A stretch of DNA of 64,000 nt from JARRPM01 sp039025905 (GCA_039025905.1 JBCCNJ010000004.1:1-64000), one strand, 5' to 3'; shown: positions 26,869 to 35,769, numbered from the stretch's first letter. Notes: generated from the letters alone by a model not told the origin. Made by a program: numbers and translations.

Positions 26869-27813
26869 TCAACTAACCCTGTGGGCCTGACTGAGCGATA
26901 TCAAGCCCTTTTCGAGCCCGATGCGGGGCGTCCAGCCGGTGAGTTGGGTGATCAGGTGATTGTCTACGACCCAATCCGGGTGACGGAGTTCCCGAAGCTT
27001 GGCCGGCGTTAGCATGGGTGCCCGCTTGCTGAGCCTCGCCAGTTGTACATTGAGCGTGGCGATACTGTTCAATAGCCAGGCAGGTACTCGCCAAAGCCGT
27101 ACTTTGCGACCGTAGACGGCGGCGGCGATATCCGCCATCTCTGTCCAGCTATAGCCGTTTTCGCGATCATCACAGAGGCTGAAAACCTGATGCACCGCGA
27201 TATCGCTCTGCAGGCTGGCAATCATGGCCTTAACCAGATCGGTAATATGAATCAGCGATGTGCGCTGAGTGACTGCGCCGGGCACCGGCGCTATACCTTT
27301 CTCCATCGCTTGAAAGATAGGCAGCATTTCCTTGTCACCCGGACCATAAACGGCTGGTGGACGGATGATGAGCCAGGGAATACCTGTTTGGGCCCTGAGT
27401 ATGGCCTCCGACGCCGCTTTGCTGGCTGCATACCATGATAGATCCGGTTCTCGCGCTGCCAGAGATGACACCAGCAGCAATCTTGGCGTTACGGGAGCAC
27501 TACTGATAGCGTCGACCAGCCGCTGTGTGCCATCGACATTGACGCGGTCGAAATCGTGCTGGCAGCGGCCTCTAACGACTCCCGCGCAGTGCACGACTGC
27601 CTGCGAATTTGCGACTAATGCTGCGACTTGCGGTGCGTCAGCAACATCACCCCGCAGGATATCGACACCCCACTCGGCGAGCTGTGGCGAATGTTCGGGT
27701 CTTCTAACCAGTGCGCGTACGCGATAACCCTGCTGACGCAACGTGGCGCAAAGTGCGGAACCGATAAATCCGCTGGCGCCGGTGACGGCGATGAGGCCAT
27801 CGCGGGAGATCAG
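26869..27813 (-). CDS. NAD-dependent epimerase/dehydratase, CerR-like
   Basis: A 314-residue extended SDR. The dinucleotide motif TGASGFIG (residues 11-18), the VVHCAG strand and the active-site Tyr128-x3-Lys132 (SWYAASK) are present, as is VYGPGDKEM. No ATG, GTG or TTG lies between the previous in-frame stop and the start of the fold; the best start is a CTG at 27813-27811 that overlaps the TGA of the upstream ligase (C-TGA), with GAGGG upstream. The first listed TTG (27741) would remove the nucleotide-binding motif. The protein resembles Caulobacter CerR, which reduces the 3-oxo group of oxidised ceramide. Its adjacency to ceramide genes supports the assignment. Confidence 0.8.
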   Translation of the reverse strand: MISRDGLIAVTGASGFIGSALCATLRQQGYRVRALVRRPEHSPQLAEWGVDILRGDVADAPQVAALVANSQAVVHCAGVVRGRCQHDFDRVNVDGTQRLVDAISSAPVTPRLLLVSSLAAREPDLSWYAASKAASEAILRAQTGIPWLIIRPPAVYGPGDKEMLPIFQAMEKGIAPVPGAVTQRTSLIHITDLVKAMIASLQSDIAVHQVFSLCDDRENGYSWTEMADIAAAVYGRKVRLWRVPAWLLNSIATLNVQLARLSKRAPMLTPAKLRELRHPDWVVDNHLITQLTGWTPRIGLEKGLISLSQAHRVS

Positions 27814-29591
27814 GCTGATGCAACCCTCAAGCGGAATTCTTCGGTAACCGCATTCAGATTGTCGTCTTCATGAGTGGCAATAAAGTCCAGGCGCGCTTTT
27901 GCACGAGAAAGCTTGCCAGAGGATGTCTTCGGAAGCGATCGAGGGGGAACGAGCTCGACAAAGCAGTCCAGGCTCATTTCCAGGCGCATAAGCGCGCTCA
28001 AGCGGCGAACCAGATTGTGACGCTTCTTCGGGTCGGTGATGCGACACTGCACCAGCAGCACGCACATTTCTTCACCTTCGTGATCGGGTATTGAGAAGGC
28101 TACCGCGTCGCCGGAGCGCACCTCGGGTTCATTCTCCGCAATGTGTTCCAGATCCTGTGGCCAAATATTGCGGCCGTGGATAATGATCAGATCCTTCTTG
28201 CGCCCAGTAATGGTCAGAACGCCGTCCACCAAATAGCCAATATCGCCCGTGTTTAGCCAGCCGTCGTCGTCGAGCGCATGACGTGACTCCTCCGGCAGGT
28301 TGAAGTAGCCAGACATCACGCTGGGCCCGCGCAAATGGATGACGCCGCTGTGCCAGTCTTCCAACACGTTCTCTTCGTCATCGCGAATCTCAACTTCAAA
28401 GCCCGGAAGTGGGATACCGCAGTTGACAAAATGACGGCCGCGCCCACGCTGGTCGCCTTCATCCAACAACACGGCGCGATGATGATCCGATAAGTGATCG
28501 CTGTCGATATGATGGGTCGTGAAGCCAGTCCACAGCGGCGAGAAGCTGATGCCCAACGTACACTCAGCCATGCCATAGCAAGCCAGGAACGCGCGGCGAT
28601 CAAAGCCACAGGGCTCCAGCAGGTCGGCAAAATAATCCAGTGTTTCGGGGCGAATCATCTCAGCGCCAATGCCGGCAACGCGCCAGTTGCTGAGATCGTA
28701 ATTTTCCAGATCAGCCTCCCGAACACGTCGAGCACAGAGGTCATAGCCAAATGACGGTGCGAAGGAGATGCTAGCCCGGGATTTGGTCATCAGGTCTAGC
28801 CACTGACGGGGCCGCATCGCGAATTCTCGTGTATCCAGGTAGTCAATCGATACCTGTGCGCACAGAGGTACTAGCATAAAACCGACCAGTCCCATGTCGT
28901 GATAAAACGGCAGCCAAGACATCATGCGATCGTCGCCATTCATTCTCAGGCCCGGGCCGATAATTCCCTGAAGGTTGGCCAGCGCGGTTTCATGTTTGAT
29001 CACCACGCCGCGAGGAAAGCGGGTGCTGCCAGAGGTATACTGGATGTAAGAAATATCGCTGGGGTTAACTTTAGGTAATTCTTGCTCGATTGCGCTCAAG
29101 CCATGGAAAGCTTCAGGCGTATCCACCATGCGCATACCCAAGCCTTCGCTCGCCTCTTGCAGAAACGACAAATAGCCTTCTGAGGCAACGCCTAAGGAAG
29201 CATCGCTGGCCTCTAACAAGCGCTGCAGCTGTGCGACGTAGGCCTGGTGCGCGCCCACTTTGATCGATGCGGGCAGGGCAACAGGGATCAGACCGGCGTA
29301 TTGGCTGGCGTAGAAGAATTTCAAAAATTCAGGCGTGGTTTCCGCGACGAGAGCGACGCGGCTGCCGGGTTCAAGATTCAGGCCGAGAAGTTTGTGAGCA
29401 AGAGTGAGCGCTTCTTGGCGCAACGCTCGATAGCTTAACGACGCATAAAGTTTACCGCGGCCGGTGTAAAAGTTGGCTCCGGTCTCGCCGTGTGCTGCAT
29501 AGTCTAGTGCATCGGTCAGCGTCGCAAAATCAGCAGCGCGAAAAGCGATGTCGTGTCTTGTCGGCGTTGGATTGAGTTCTGCACAAGCCAA
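27810..29591 (-). CDS. Fatty acyl-AMP / acyl-ACP ligase
   Basis: A 593-residue adenylate-forming enzyme. P-loop-like A3 motif: YTSGSTRFPRGVV (residues 185-197); A5 motif ACYGMAECTLG; TGDIGYL; and the C-terminal lysine region LPKTSSGKLSR. The insertion and RFPRG variant resemble fatty acyl-AMP ligases that load an ACP. It starts with TTG at 29591, with GAGG 8 bases upstream. In the context of a dedicated ACP and an oxoamine synthase, it likely activates a fatty acid for transfer to ACP, as AasR does in Caulobacter ceramide synthesis. Confidence 0.88.
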   Translation of the reverse strand: MACAELNPTPTRHDIAFRAADFATLTDALDYAAHGETGANFYTGRGKLYASLSYRALRQEALTLAHKLLGLNLEPGSRVALVAETTPEFLKFFYASQYAGLIPVALPASIKVGAHQAYVAQLQRLLEASDASLGVASEGYLSFLQEASEGLGMRMVDTPEAFHGLSAIEQELPKVNPSDISYIQYTSGSTRFPRGVVIKHETALANLQGIIGPGLRMNGDDRMMSWLPFYHDMGLVGFMLVPLCAQVSIDYLDTREFAMRPRQWLDLMTKSRASISFAPSFGYDLCARRVREADLENYDLSNWRVAGIGAEMIRPETLDYFADLLEPCGFDRRAFLACYGMAECTLGISFSPLWTGFTTHHIDSDHLSDHHRAVLLDEGDQRGRGRHFVNCGIPLPGFEVEIRDDEENVLEDWHSGVIHLRGPSVMSGYFNLPEESRHALDDDGWLNTGDIGYLVDGVLTITGRKKDLIIIHGRNIWPQDLEHIAENEPEVRSGDAVAFSIPDHEGEEMCVLLVQCRITDPKKRHNLVRRLSALMRLEMSLDCFVELVPPRSLPKTSSGKLSRAKARLDFIATHEDDNLNAVTEEFRLRVASA

Positions 29592-29997
29592 TGGAATGTC
29601 CTCAATAAGGGCAGCCTGTCCGTTGCTGCCGGTAAAAACGTCTTATCAGCCGCGCTCTCAGAATGGTGGAGAGCTGTGGCTTGAAACCGATAAAACAGTG
29701 AATCGTGCGGGCTGGTGTTGTGTTCTAATCATCACACTAAGCCCTTGCTTAAAGGCGACCTGGACTGGTCACCAAACACGCCGCAACTTTAGCATTTTCG
29801 AGCTTCTGGCTCATAGGTAATAATACCAATCATAGGCGGGTACTAATGCCTTTCGTCAGCGCTCTTTCAGATATCGGCAGCGCGCGCAAGTCTATGTTAT
29901 TTCGAAAGTTTTTGCCACAAATTTTTCAAGTCCCCGATTGCTAGGTATACTCCGTTCCTTTCCCAATTTAGGGTAATGGACAGGGGGCGATGCGGCC
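29592..29997. promoter_or_regulatory. 406-base divergent region between ligase operon and ceramide-synthase-like gene
   Basis: No gene is seen. It must carry promoters for the leftward ligase-reductase-acyltransferase operon and the rightward GNAT-NTase pair. A TATACT box (29946-29951, preceded by TAGG) lies about 46 bases before the rightward start and could be a -10; a matching -35 is not clear. Nothing else recognisable. Confidence 0.35.
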
Positions 29998-31134
29998 ATG
30001 GCCGGGGATGACGGTATTGCGCTGGAAGTGGTAACCGAATCCACCCAGTGGCGCGAATTTTTGGGCTTAACGCACGGATTATACGCTGGGGATCCCGTTT
30101 GGATCGCTCCCTTGGAATTTCAGCAAAAAGAGCGGCTGTCACCCAAAAACCACTTCTTTGAACATGCCCGCTTTCGCGCCTGGTTGGCGCGGCGAAATGG
30201 TAAGGTCATCGGTCGCATCACCGCGCAGATAGATGAGCTACACCTGCGCCAGCATGCCGATGGTGTGGGTTATTTTGGCCTGCTGGAGGCCGAGGATGAC
30301 CCCGCGGTGTTCGAGAAACTGCTCGGCGCGGGAGCACAATGGCTAGCTAGCGAAGGCATGACCCGGGTTAGAGGGCCCATTAATCTGCACATCAACGAAG
30401 AGGTTGGTCTACTGGTTGACGGTTTTTCCAGCCCACCTTTTGTGCTTATGGGGCATGCGTTGCCCTACTATGGCCCGCGTATTGAAGAGCAGGGTTTTAT
30501 GCCTGCCAAGGACCTTCTGGCCTATCACATCAAGCCGAATTTTGACGCGCCTAAGGTGATGACTCGATTGGCAAGTCGGGTCTCTGAACGCGTGCGTGTG
30601 CGATCACTGCGGCGGAAACAGCTGGCCGAAGACGCGGCAATCATGCTGGATGTATTTAACGATGCCTGGCAGCACAACTGGAGCTTTGTGCCGCTGGCGG
30701 CTGCCGAGTGGGAAGACACGGTCAAAACGCTCACCATGGTTATGCCCGATGAATACATCCAAATTGCAGAATATGATGGCGAACCCGTTGCGTTTATCGT
30801 TGCGCTACCCAATCTGAACGAGGCCGCTCGCGATTTGAACGGCAAATTATTGCCATTCGGTTGGGCAAAGTTACTTTGGCGCTTGAAGGTCAGACACCCC
30901 GCTAGTGCGCGAATTCCACTCATGGGAGTTCGACAGTCCTACCAGCACTCTCGGCTCGGCCCGACGCTGGCTTTTATGGTGATTGATGCGGTGCGCCATG
31001 AACTGCACGCGCGCGGCGTGACCCAGGTCGAGATGGGTTGGATCCTCGAAGACAACGATGGCATGCGAAATATCATTGAAACCATTGGCGGTGAGGCGTA
31101 TAAGCGCTATCGCGTTTACGAAAAAGACCTATAA
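29998..31134 (+). CDS. GNAT-fold protein of the bacterial ceramide synthase family
   Basis: A 378-residue two-part GNAT-superfamily protein. The pattern of HFFEHARFRAWLARRNGKVIGRI, VGYFGLLEAEDDPAVFEKLL, TRVRGPINLHINEEVGLLVDGF and a late ARGVTQVEMGWILEDNDGM matches the long GNAT-like family that contains Caulobacter bCerS, which acylates 3-oxo-sphinganine. From memory of that family I assign it as the ceramide synthase candidate; sequence comparison would confirm. It lies in the middle of the sphingolipid gene set and is followed 18 bases later by a nucleotidyltransferase. Confidence 0.75.
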   Translation: MAGDDGIALEVVTESTQWREFLGLTHGLYAGDPVWIAPLEFQQKERLSPKNHFFEHARFRAWLARRNGKVIGRITAQIDELHLRQHADGVGYFGLLEAEDDPAVFEKLLGAGAQWLASEGMTRVRGPINLHINEEVGLLVDGFSSPPFVLMGHALPYYGPRIEEQGFMPAKDLLAYHIKPNFDAPKVMTRLASRVSERVRVRSLRRKQLAEDAAIMLDVFNDAWQHNWSFVPLAAAEWEDTVKTLTMVMPDEYIQIAEYDGEPVAFIVALPNLNEAARDLNGKLLPFGWAKLLWRLKVRHPASARIPLMGVRQSYQHSRLGPTLAFMVIDAVRHELHARGVTQVEMGWILEDNDGMRNIIETIGGEAYKRYRVYEKDL

Positions 31135-31152
31135 CTACCAGCAGCGAGACCG

Positions 31153-31971
31153 ATGCAGCTCAACCCAGATCAATACCGCATGACCTCCATTGTACTGGCA
31201 GGTGACAGAACAAAAGCAGACTCCTTGATCAATCACTCCAAGGTCGGCGCTAAAGCGATGATCGATTTGGACGGTATGCCCATGGTGCGCCGCGTCCTCA
31301 ATGCGCTGCGCGCCTCAAGGGTAGTCAACAAAATTGTGATGTCCGGGCCGGAAGCCAGCGAGGTGGCGAGGGACGAACCGCTGTCACAGTGGATTGCCGA
31401 TAAAGAAGTGATCTGGTCGGAGCCGGGAGTCAGTCCAAGCACCAGCGCTTTTCAAGCAATGCAGAGCCTGGATCCAGAGGAATCGGTGCTGCTGACCACC
31501 GCTGACCATCCCCTGTTAACCGCGGAAATTGTTGATGCCTTTGGGCGACAAAGTCTGGTGGATGATGTTGACGTTGCGGTGGGTCTGGCGCCGCACGCGC
31601 TGGTGCTAGAGGCCTATCCCGGTATCAAAAAGACTGTGCTGCGTTTCAGTGATGGAGAATTCTGTGGCTGTAACTTATTCGCCTTTGTCACCCCCGAGGG
31701 GCGTCGAGCGGCTCGATTTTGGCGTCGTATCGAGCAGCAGCGTAAGAAACCACTGATTGTCATTGGCTTATTGGGCTGGTGGGCGGTGATTCGTTATCGA
31801 CTTGGTCTGCTGTCCTTGGAAGAAGCACTGGCGAAACTCAGCAAGCGACTGGGTTTGCGCATCCGCGCCGTGATTCTGCCCTACGCAAACGCCGCCATTG
31901 ATGTAGATTCTGTGGCCGATTTGGTACTCGTCGAGGGCTCGCTAGCTAAGGCAGCCGAAGAAAATGCGTAA
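31153..31971 (+). CDS. MobA-like NTP transferase domain protein
   Basis: A 272-residue nucleotidyltransferase of the MobA/GT-A-like fold. VLAGDRTKADSL (residues about 14-25) is a divergent form of the LAGG-x-G nucleotide motif, DLDGMPMVRRVLNAL follows, and TTADHPLL contains the metal-binding Asp. A hydrophobic segment (IVIGLLGWWAVIRYRLGLL) near residue 200 suggests membrane association. It likely transfers a nucleotide onto a phosphorylated small molecule or lipid head group. It follows the ceramide-synthase-like gene and its stop directly abuts the convergent phosphoesterase gene (31971/31972). Confidence 0.78.
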   Translation: MQLNPDQYRMTSIVLAGDRTKADSLINHSKVGAKAMIDLDGMPMVRRVLNALRASRVVNKIVMSGPEASEVARDEPLSQWIADKEVIWSEPGVSPSTSAFQAMQSLDPEESVLLTTADHPLLTAEIVDAFGRQSLVDDVDVAVGLAPHALVLEAYPGIKKTVLRFSDGEFCGCNLFAFVTPEGRRAARFWRRIEQQRKKPLIVIGLLGWWAVIRYRLGLLSLEEALAKLSKRLGLRIRAVILPYANAAIDVDSVADLVLVEGSLAKAAEENA

Positions 31972-32907
31972 CTAGGTGCTGTTTGCCGCTGCCAGGCGCG
32001 TCAAATCGACGCTGCGGGACAGACTCGGGACAAAGTCTTGCCGCGATTGATCAAACTGCCTTGAATTTATACTGAGATGCCAGCCGGTGGTTGTCGGTTC
32101 CACGCCATAGTGGTTGTAACTGGCAACCTGTCCGCCGTGCAGCCCCAGAGACGAAGCCGAGGGGATCGCGATTAGCGGAACGATACCCTGGCGAGTAGCA
32201 AGCTCGTCGTAGTGATTACGATGACCATGGCCATTGAGTACCAGCTCAGCGCCATGTTCGATTATCGTCGCCTGGACGGCTTCAGCATCAGTCAGACGTT
32301 TGCGCCATTTGTCTTTGCCTACCAGCGGTGAATGATGCAGATACACCACGCGGAATTGGCCGCGGGCGTAGGCCTCATCCAACAGGGCAGGTAATCGACT
32401 AAGCTGAGCTTCCCCCACTGTACCGGTCGCCATCAGCGGCGGCTTAGGGCAGGCCGTATTCAGGCCGATGAAGGCTATGTCGCCTCTTTCGCGCAACGTG
32501 GGGAAAAACCTATCGAGCGTGTTTACATGGGCTATGGTTTGGTCCGCCGCCATATACTCCTGCCACAGCGCGAAGGTGTCCTGCCAAGGTGTTGGGACGG
32601 AGGCATCGTGATTGCCGGCAATCACGGCGACATCTGCGGGATCCCCGAGACTCTGCAGCCAGGTAAGGGCTTGCTGAAACTCCTCAGGTAATCCGATATG
32701 AGTGAGATCGCCCGTAACGAGCACCTGGTCTAGCTCGAACTGCTTAAGGTCCTGCCTCAGTATCTCAAGCACTTCTGCGCGGTGCTCGTGCCGTCTGCGA
32801 TGGCTCCAGGAAAGATACCCCAGAGCGCGCTTGCTCAGCAGTTGCGCAGGCCTGACGCCTTTTAGCGAACTTAGGTGTGGGTCGGATAGCTGAGCGAAGT
32901 ACTGCAT
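31972..32907 (-). CDS. Metallophosphoesterase
   Basis: A 311-residue calcineurin-like phosphoesterase. All five metal motifs are visible: LSDPHL (D-x-H), VTGDLTH (GD), IAGNHD (GNHD), LHHSPL and NGHGHRNH (GH-x-H). Of the many candidate substrates, a nucleotide or phospholipid-linked phosphate from this cluster is reasonable; UDP-diacylglucosamine hydrolases (LpxH-like) are in the same superfamily but this is not a close LpxH. It has no signal peptide. Its ATG lies 4 bases after the murA stop, so they form an operon. Confidence 0.85.
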   Translation of the reverse strand: MQYFAQLSDPHLSSLKGVRPAQLLSKRALGYLSWSHRRRHEHRAEVLEILRQDLKQFELDQVLVTGDLTHIGLPEEFQQALTWLQSLGDPADVAVIAGNHDASVPTPWQDTFALWQEYMAADQTIAHVNTLDRFFPTLRERGDIAFIGLNTACPKPPLMATGTVGEAQLSRLPALLDEAYARGQFRVVYLHHSPLVGKDKWRKRLTDAEAVQATIIEHGAELVLNGHGHRNHYDELATRQGIVPLIAIPSASSLGLHGGQVASYNHYGVEPTTTGWHLSINSRQFDQSRQDFVPSLSRSVDLTRLAAANST

Positions 32908-32911
32908 CGTG

Positions 32912-34168
32912 TCAGTCTTGCACGCGGCGGATGTCTGCTCCCAGCTCCGCCAGTTTGCGGTCTATGTGGGCGTAGCCCCGATCGAGGTGATAAACACGAT
33001 CGATGCGGGTTTCTCCTTCTGCTGCCAGACCGGCAATTATTAGCGATGCCGAGGCGCGCAAATCCGTTGCCATTACAGGGGCGCCCTGAAGGCGCTCGCG
33101 GCCCTGCACAATCGCCGTATGCCCTTGCAGCTCAATATCCGCTCCCATACGCTGCAGCTCTGCAACGTGCATGAATCGATTCTCAAAAATATTTTCTACA
33201 ACGGTGGCCGAGCCCTCTGCCAGGGCGTTAAGTGCCATGAATTGCGCCTGCATATCTGTTGGAAACGCAGGGTAGGGGGCGGTGTTAATATGCACTGCCT
33301 GGCAACGTTTGCCCTCGGTGTCCAGATGAATCCAGTCGGGTCCCGCTTCGATCTTAGCGCCTGCCTGCTCCAATTTCCCCAGTACGTGCTGCAAGAAGCT
33401 TGGGTCTGTGCGCTCAACTCGGATGCTGCCGCGAGTAGCCGCGGCTGCAGTTAGAAAGGTACCCGTCTCGATTCGATCAGGCGGTACCTGGTGCCTGGCA
33501 CCCGATAAATCACTTACACCCTCGATCGTCAGAGCGGAGGACCCGATACCGCTGATGCGGGCACCCATATTGATCAGCAGGCGCGCCAGATCGCCTACTT
33601 CCGGCTCCAGTGCGCAGTTTTCGAGGGTTGTGGTACCTTCCGCCAGGCTTGCAGCCATCAACAGGTTCTCTGTTGCAGTGACAGAGGGAATATCGAAGGT
33701 GAAATGCGCCCCTTTCAGACGCGCCGCCTTGGCTTTGATGTAGCCTGCTTCGATATGAATCTCAGCGCCCAGGGCCTGAAGACCTTTGATGTGTTCATTC
33801 ACCGGGCGAGAGCCTATTGCACAGCCACCCGGAAGCGATACATCGGCTTCACCGAAGCGGCTCAAAAGAGGGCCTAACATCAGAATGGCACCGCGCATGG
33901 TTTTGACGAGTTCGTATGGCGCGTAGACCGACCCCACCTGACTGGTATCAATTTTCAGCTTGGTATCATCGCGCTCGACCTGGGCACCGAGCAGTGTTAG
34001 CAGTTTCAGCGCCGTATCGATATCGCGCACTGCGGGAATGTTGCTGATTATCAGCGGCTCCGGGCTGAGTAAGGATGCTGCGATGATGGGCAAGGCGGCA
34101 TTTTTAGCGCCTGCTGCAGTTACCGTGCCATGCAGGGGGCCGTTGCCGGTAATAATAATTTTTTCCAT
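32912..34168 (-). CDS. murA: UDP-N-acetylglucosamine 1-carboxyvinyltransferase
   Basis: A 418-residue EPSP-synthase-fold enzyme, normal MurA length. Key residues are intact: Lys22 (AGAKNAALP), Cys116 in PGGCAIGSRP (PEP-adduct cysteine), Asp about 305 in AFPTDMQAQFM and the Arg of DLRASASL. It transfers enolpyruvate from PEP to UDP-GlcNAc, the first committed step of peptidoglycan. Its location between an oxoamine synthase and a phosphoesterase is unusual; it may be the sole cellular copy or a paralogue serving the envelope glycan. The Cys form would be fosfomycin-sensitive. Confidence 0.93.
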   Translation of the reverse strand: MEKIIITGNGPLHGTVTAAGAKNAALPIIAASLLSPEPLIISNIPAVRDIDTALKLLTLLGAQVERDDTKLKIDTSQVGSVYAPYELVKTMRGAILMLGPLLSRFGEADVSLPGGCAIGSRPVNEHIKGLQALGAEIHIEAGYIKAKAARLKGAHFTFDIPSVTATENLLMAASLAEGTTTLENCALEPEVGDLARLLINMGARISGIGSSALTIEGVSDLSGARHQVPPDRIETGTFLTAAAATRGSIRVERTDPSFLQHVLGKLEQAGAKIEAGPDWIHLDTEGKRCQAVHINTAPYPAFPTDMQAQFMALNALAEGSATVVENIFENRFMHVAELQRMGADIELQGHTAIVQGRERLQGAPVMATDLRASASLIIAGLAAEGETRIDRVYHLDRGYAHIDRKLAELGADIRRVQD

Positions 34169-34198
34169 ATTCGAGTCGCTGCGAGGCGGGTGACGGCT

Positions 34199-35401
34199 CT
34201 AAGCTGCTTCTGCGGGCTCGAACAGCCCGGCTGCCTTCAAGCCGGCGTATGCGCCTATGATCGTATCTATCTGCTTGGAGGAGTGTGCGGCGCTGACGCT
34301 ATTTCGCAATAGGAAATTCGTTGATGGTGACGCGGGCGGAATCACAAGATTGACGTAGACTCCGGCTTCCATCAGCGCTTTCCAGCAGTCGATCGTGCGA
34401 GATCGATCCACCATTTCAACGGCTACCACCGGGCTGGCGGTGGGCCCCACCGGCAGGCCCAAGGCCTTGAGTCCGTCGTAGAGACGGTTGGCGTTGTCCC
34501 AGACTCGCTGCCGGCGCTCGGGTTCACGGCTGATAATACGCAGCGACTCTCTGGTGGATGCCACAACGGAAGGAGAAGAAGATGCTGTGAAAATGTAAGA
34601 CTTGATGCAGAAACGAATCGCTTCCAGTTCCGCATGCGGACTGACGCAGAATCCGCCGATGGTGCCCAGGCTTTTGCTAAACGTTCCCACGGTGAAATCC
34701 ACGTCTGCTTCAACACCAGCAGCTTGCGCAGCTCCGCGTCCGGTATCGCCAAGCACACCCATAGAATGCGCCTCGTCAACCATTAGGCAGCCGCCATATT
34801 CGCGCTTAACGGCAGCTATCTCTTTCAGTGGCGCGACGTCACCCAGCATCGAATAGATGCCCTCCGCGATAATGAGTGTTTGCTTGGCCCGCTCACCCAA
34901 ACGTCGCATCCGCTTAGCCAGGTCATCGGCATTGTTGTGCTTGTAACGAATGATCTCTGCGCCGCTTAGTGTCACGCCGGAATAAATGCTGGCATGGCTG
35001 TCGGCGTCGAGGAGGATGACGTCGCCTGGCCCTGCGAGCGTGGCAGACATACCCATTGTTGCGGCGTATCCCGTTGAAAAAATAATGGCGTTGCTCACGC
35101 CATAGAACTCGGCGATTTCTGTTTCTAGCGCCTGGTGCTCGGCAAAGGAGCCGTTGGCAAGTCGTGAACCGGTTGTACCGGTACCCCACTCGGCGACAGC
35201 AGATTGCGCCGCGTCGATGCAGCGTTGATCGTATGACATCCCCATATAGTTGTTAGTACCAGCCAGAATAACCTTATGTCCTTCTACGATCCCTTCGGTG
35301 GGCGAGAGGATTTTTTCTGTGACTGCACCAAAGGGCGTGACGCCTCGCTCGGCAAGTTCTGCCTGAAAGGCCGCCATAGTCTGAAATTTATCGAATAACA
35401 T
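34199..35401 (-). CDS. spt: Serine palmitoyltransferase-like alpha-oxoamine synthase
   Basis: A 400-residue PLP enzyme of the alpha-oxoamine synthase family. GTNNYMGMSYD, the GTGTTGSRLANGSF segment, the Asp/His residues in VDEAHSMGVLGDTG (209-222) and the PLP-binding Lys243 in GTFSKSLGTIGGF are all present. The GGF-C-V-S continuation and the adjoining ACP are typical of bacterial serine palmitoyltransferase rather than BioF or KBL. It should condense serine with an acyl thioester to 3-oxo-sphinganine. Cysteate or other amino acids remain possible substrates. 125 bases after the ACP gene and 30 bases before murA. Confidence 0.85.
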   Translation of the reverse strand: MLFDKFQTMAAFQAELAERGVTPFGAVTEKILSPTEGIVEGHKVILAGTNNYMGMSYDQRCIDAAQSAVAEWGTGTTGSRLANGSFAEHQALETEIAEFYGVSNAIIFSTGYAATMGMSATLAGPGDVILLDADSHASIYSGVTLSGAEIIRYKHNNADDLAKRMRRLGERAKQTLIIAEGIYSMLGDVAPLKEIAAVKREYGGCLMVDEAHSMGVLGDTGRGAAQAAGVEADVDFTVGTFSKSLGTIGGFCVSPHAELEAIRFCIKSYIFTASSSPSVVASTRESLRIISREPERRQRVWDNANRLYDGLKALGLPVGPTASPVVAVEMVDRSRTIDCWKALMEAGVYVNLVIPPASPSTNFLLRNSVSAAHSSKQIDTIIGAYAGLKAAGLFEPAEAA

Positions 35402-35526
35402 GATTCAACCCTGCCTGTTGTTCCTTGGCTATCTTACCGATTGCCCGGACGGGTGGTTTTAACCGCGAATGATGCGACAAGACTCGCTTACAGTGTAGTG
35501 CATTTACTGCGCACTAAGACCGTTTC

Positions 35527-35769
35527 TCAGGGGTTGAGTTCCTGTACCTTTTGCGCCAGTTCCCCAATGGTATTGACGTCTGGAAGGATATTGAGAGGGA
35601 TCGAAATATCGAAATGGTCTTCAATCTTTTCGATGAACTCCATGACCTCCAGTGAGCTTAAACCCACGTCAGCCACCAGATGTGTGGTCTCGGTTAGCTC
35701 GATATTTTTTTTATTCTGGGATGCGAGCGCGGTGTACAGGAAATCCAGATATTCTTGGTAGTCTGTCAT
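35527..35769 (-). CDS. Acyl carrier protein of the sphingolipid cluster
   Basis: An 80-residue ACP-fold protein. The phosphopantetheine attachment site is Ser39 in GLSSLEVMEFIE, where the common DSL is SSL. Four helices are suggested by hydrophobic periodicity. It presumably carries the long acyl chain between the ligase at 27810 and the oxoamine synthase at 34199, as the dedicated ACP does in Caulobacter ceramide synthesis. It is not adjacent to a fatty-acid synthase set. First gene of the leftward operon ACP-spt-murA-phosphoesterase. Confidence 0.9.
   Translation of the reverse strand: MTDYQEYLDFLYTALASQNKKNIELTETTHLVADVGLSSLEVMEFIEKIEDHFDISIPLNILPDVNTIGELAQKVQELNP

Noticed and set aside
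34199..35401. 8-amino-7-oxononanoate synthase (BioF) or glycine C-acetyltransferase
   Set aside because: The adjacent ACP, the GGF-C-V-S continuation after the PLP lysine and the ceramide-type neighbourhood favour serine palmitoyltransferase; a biotin operon is absent.
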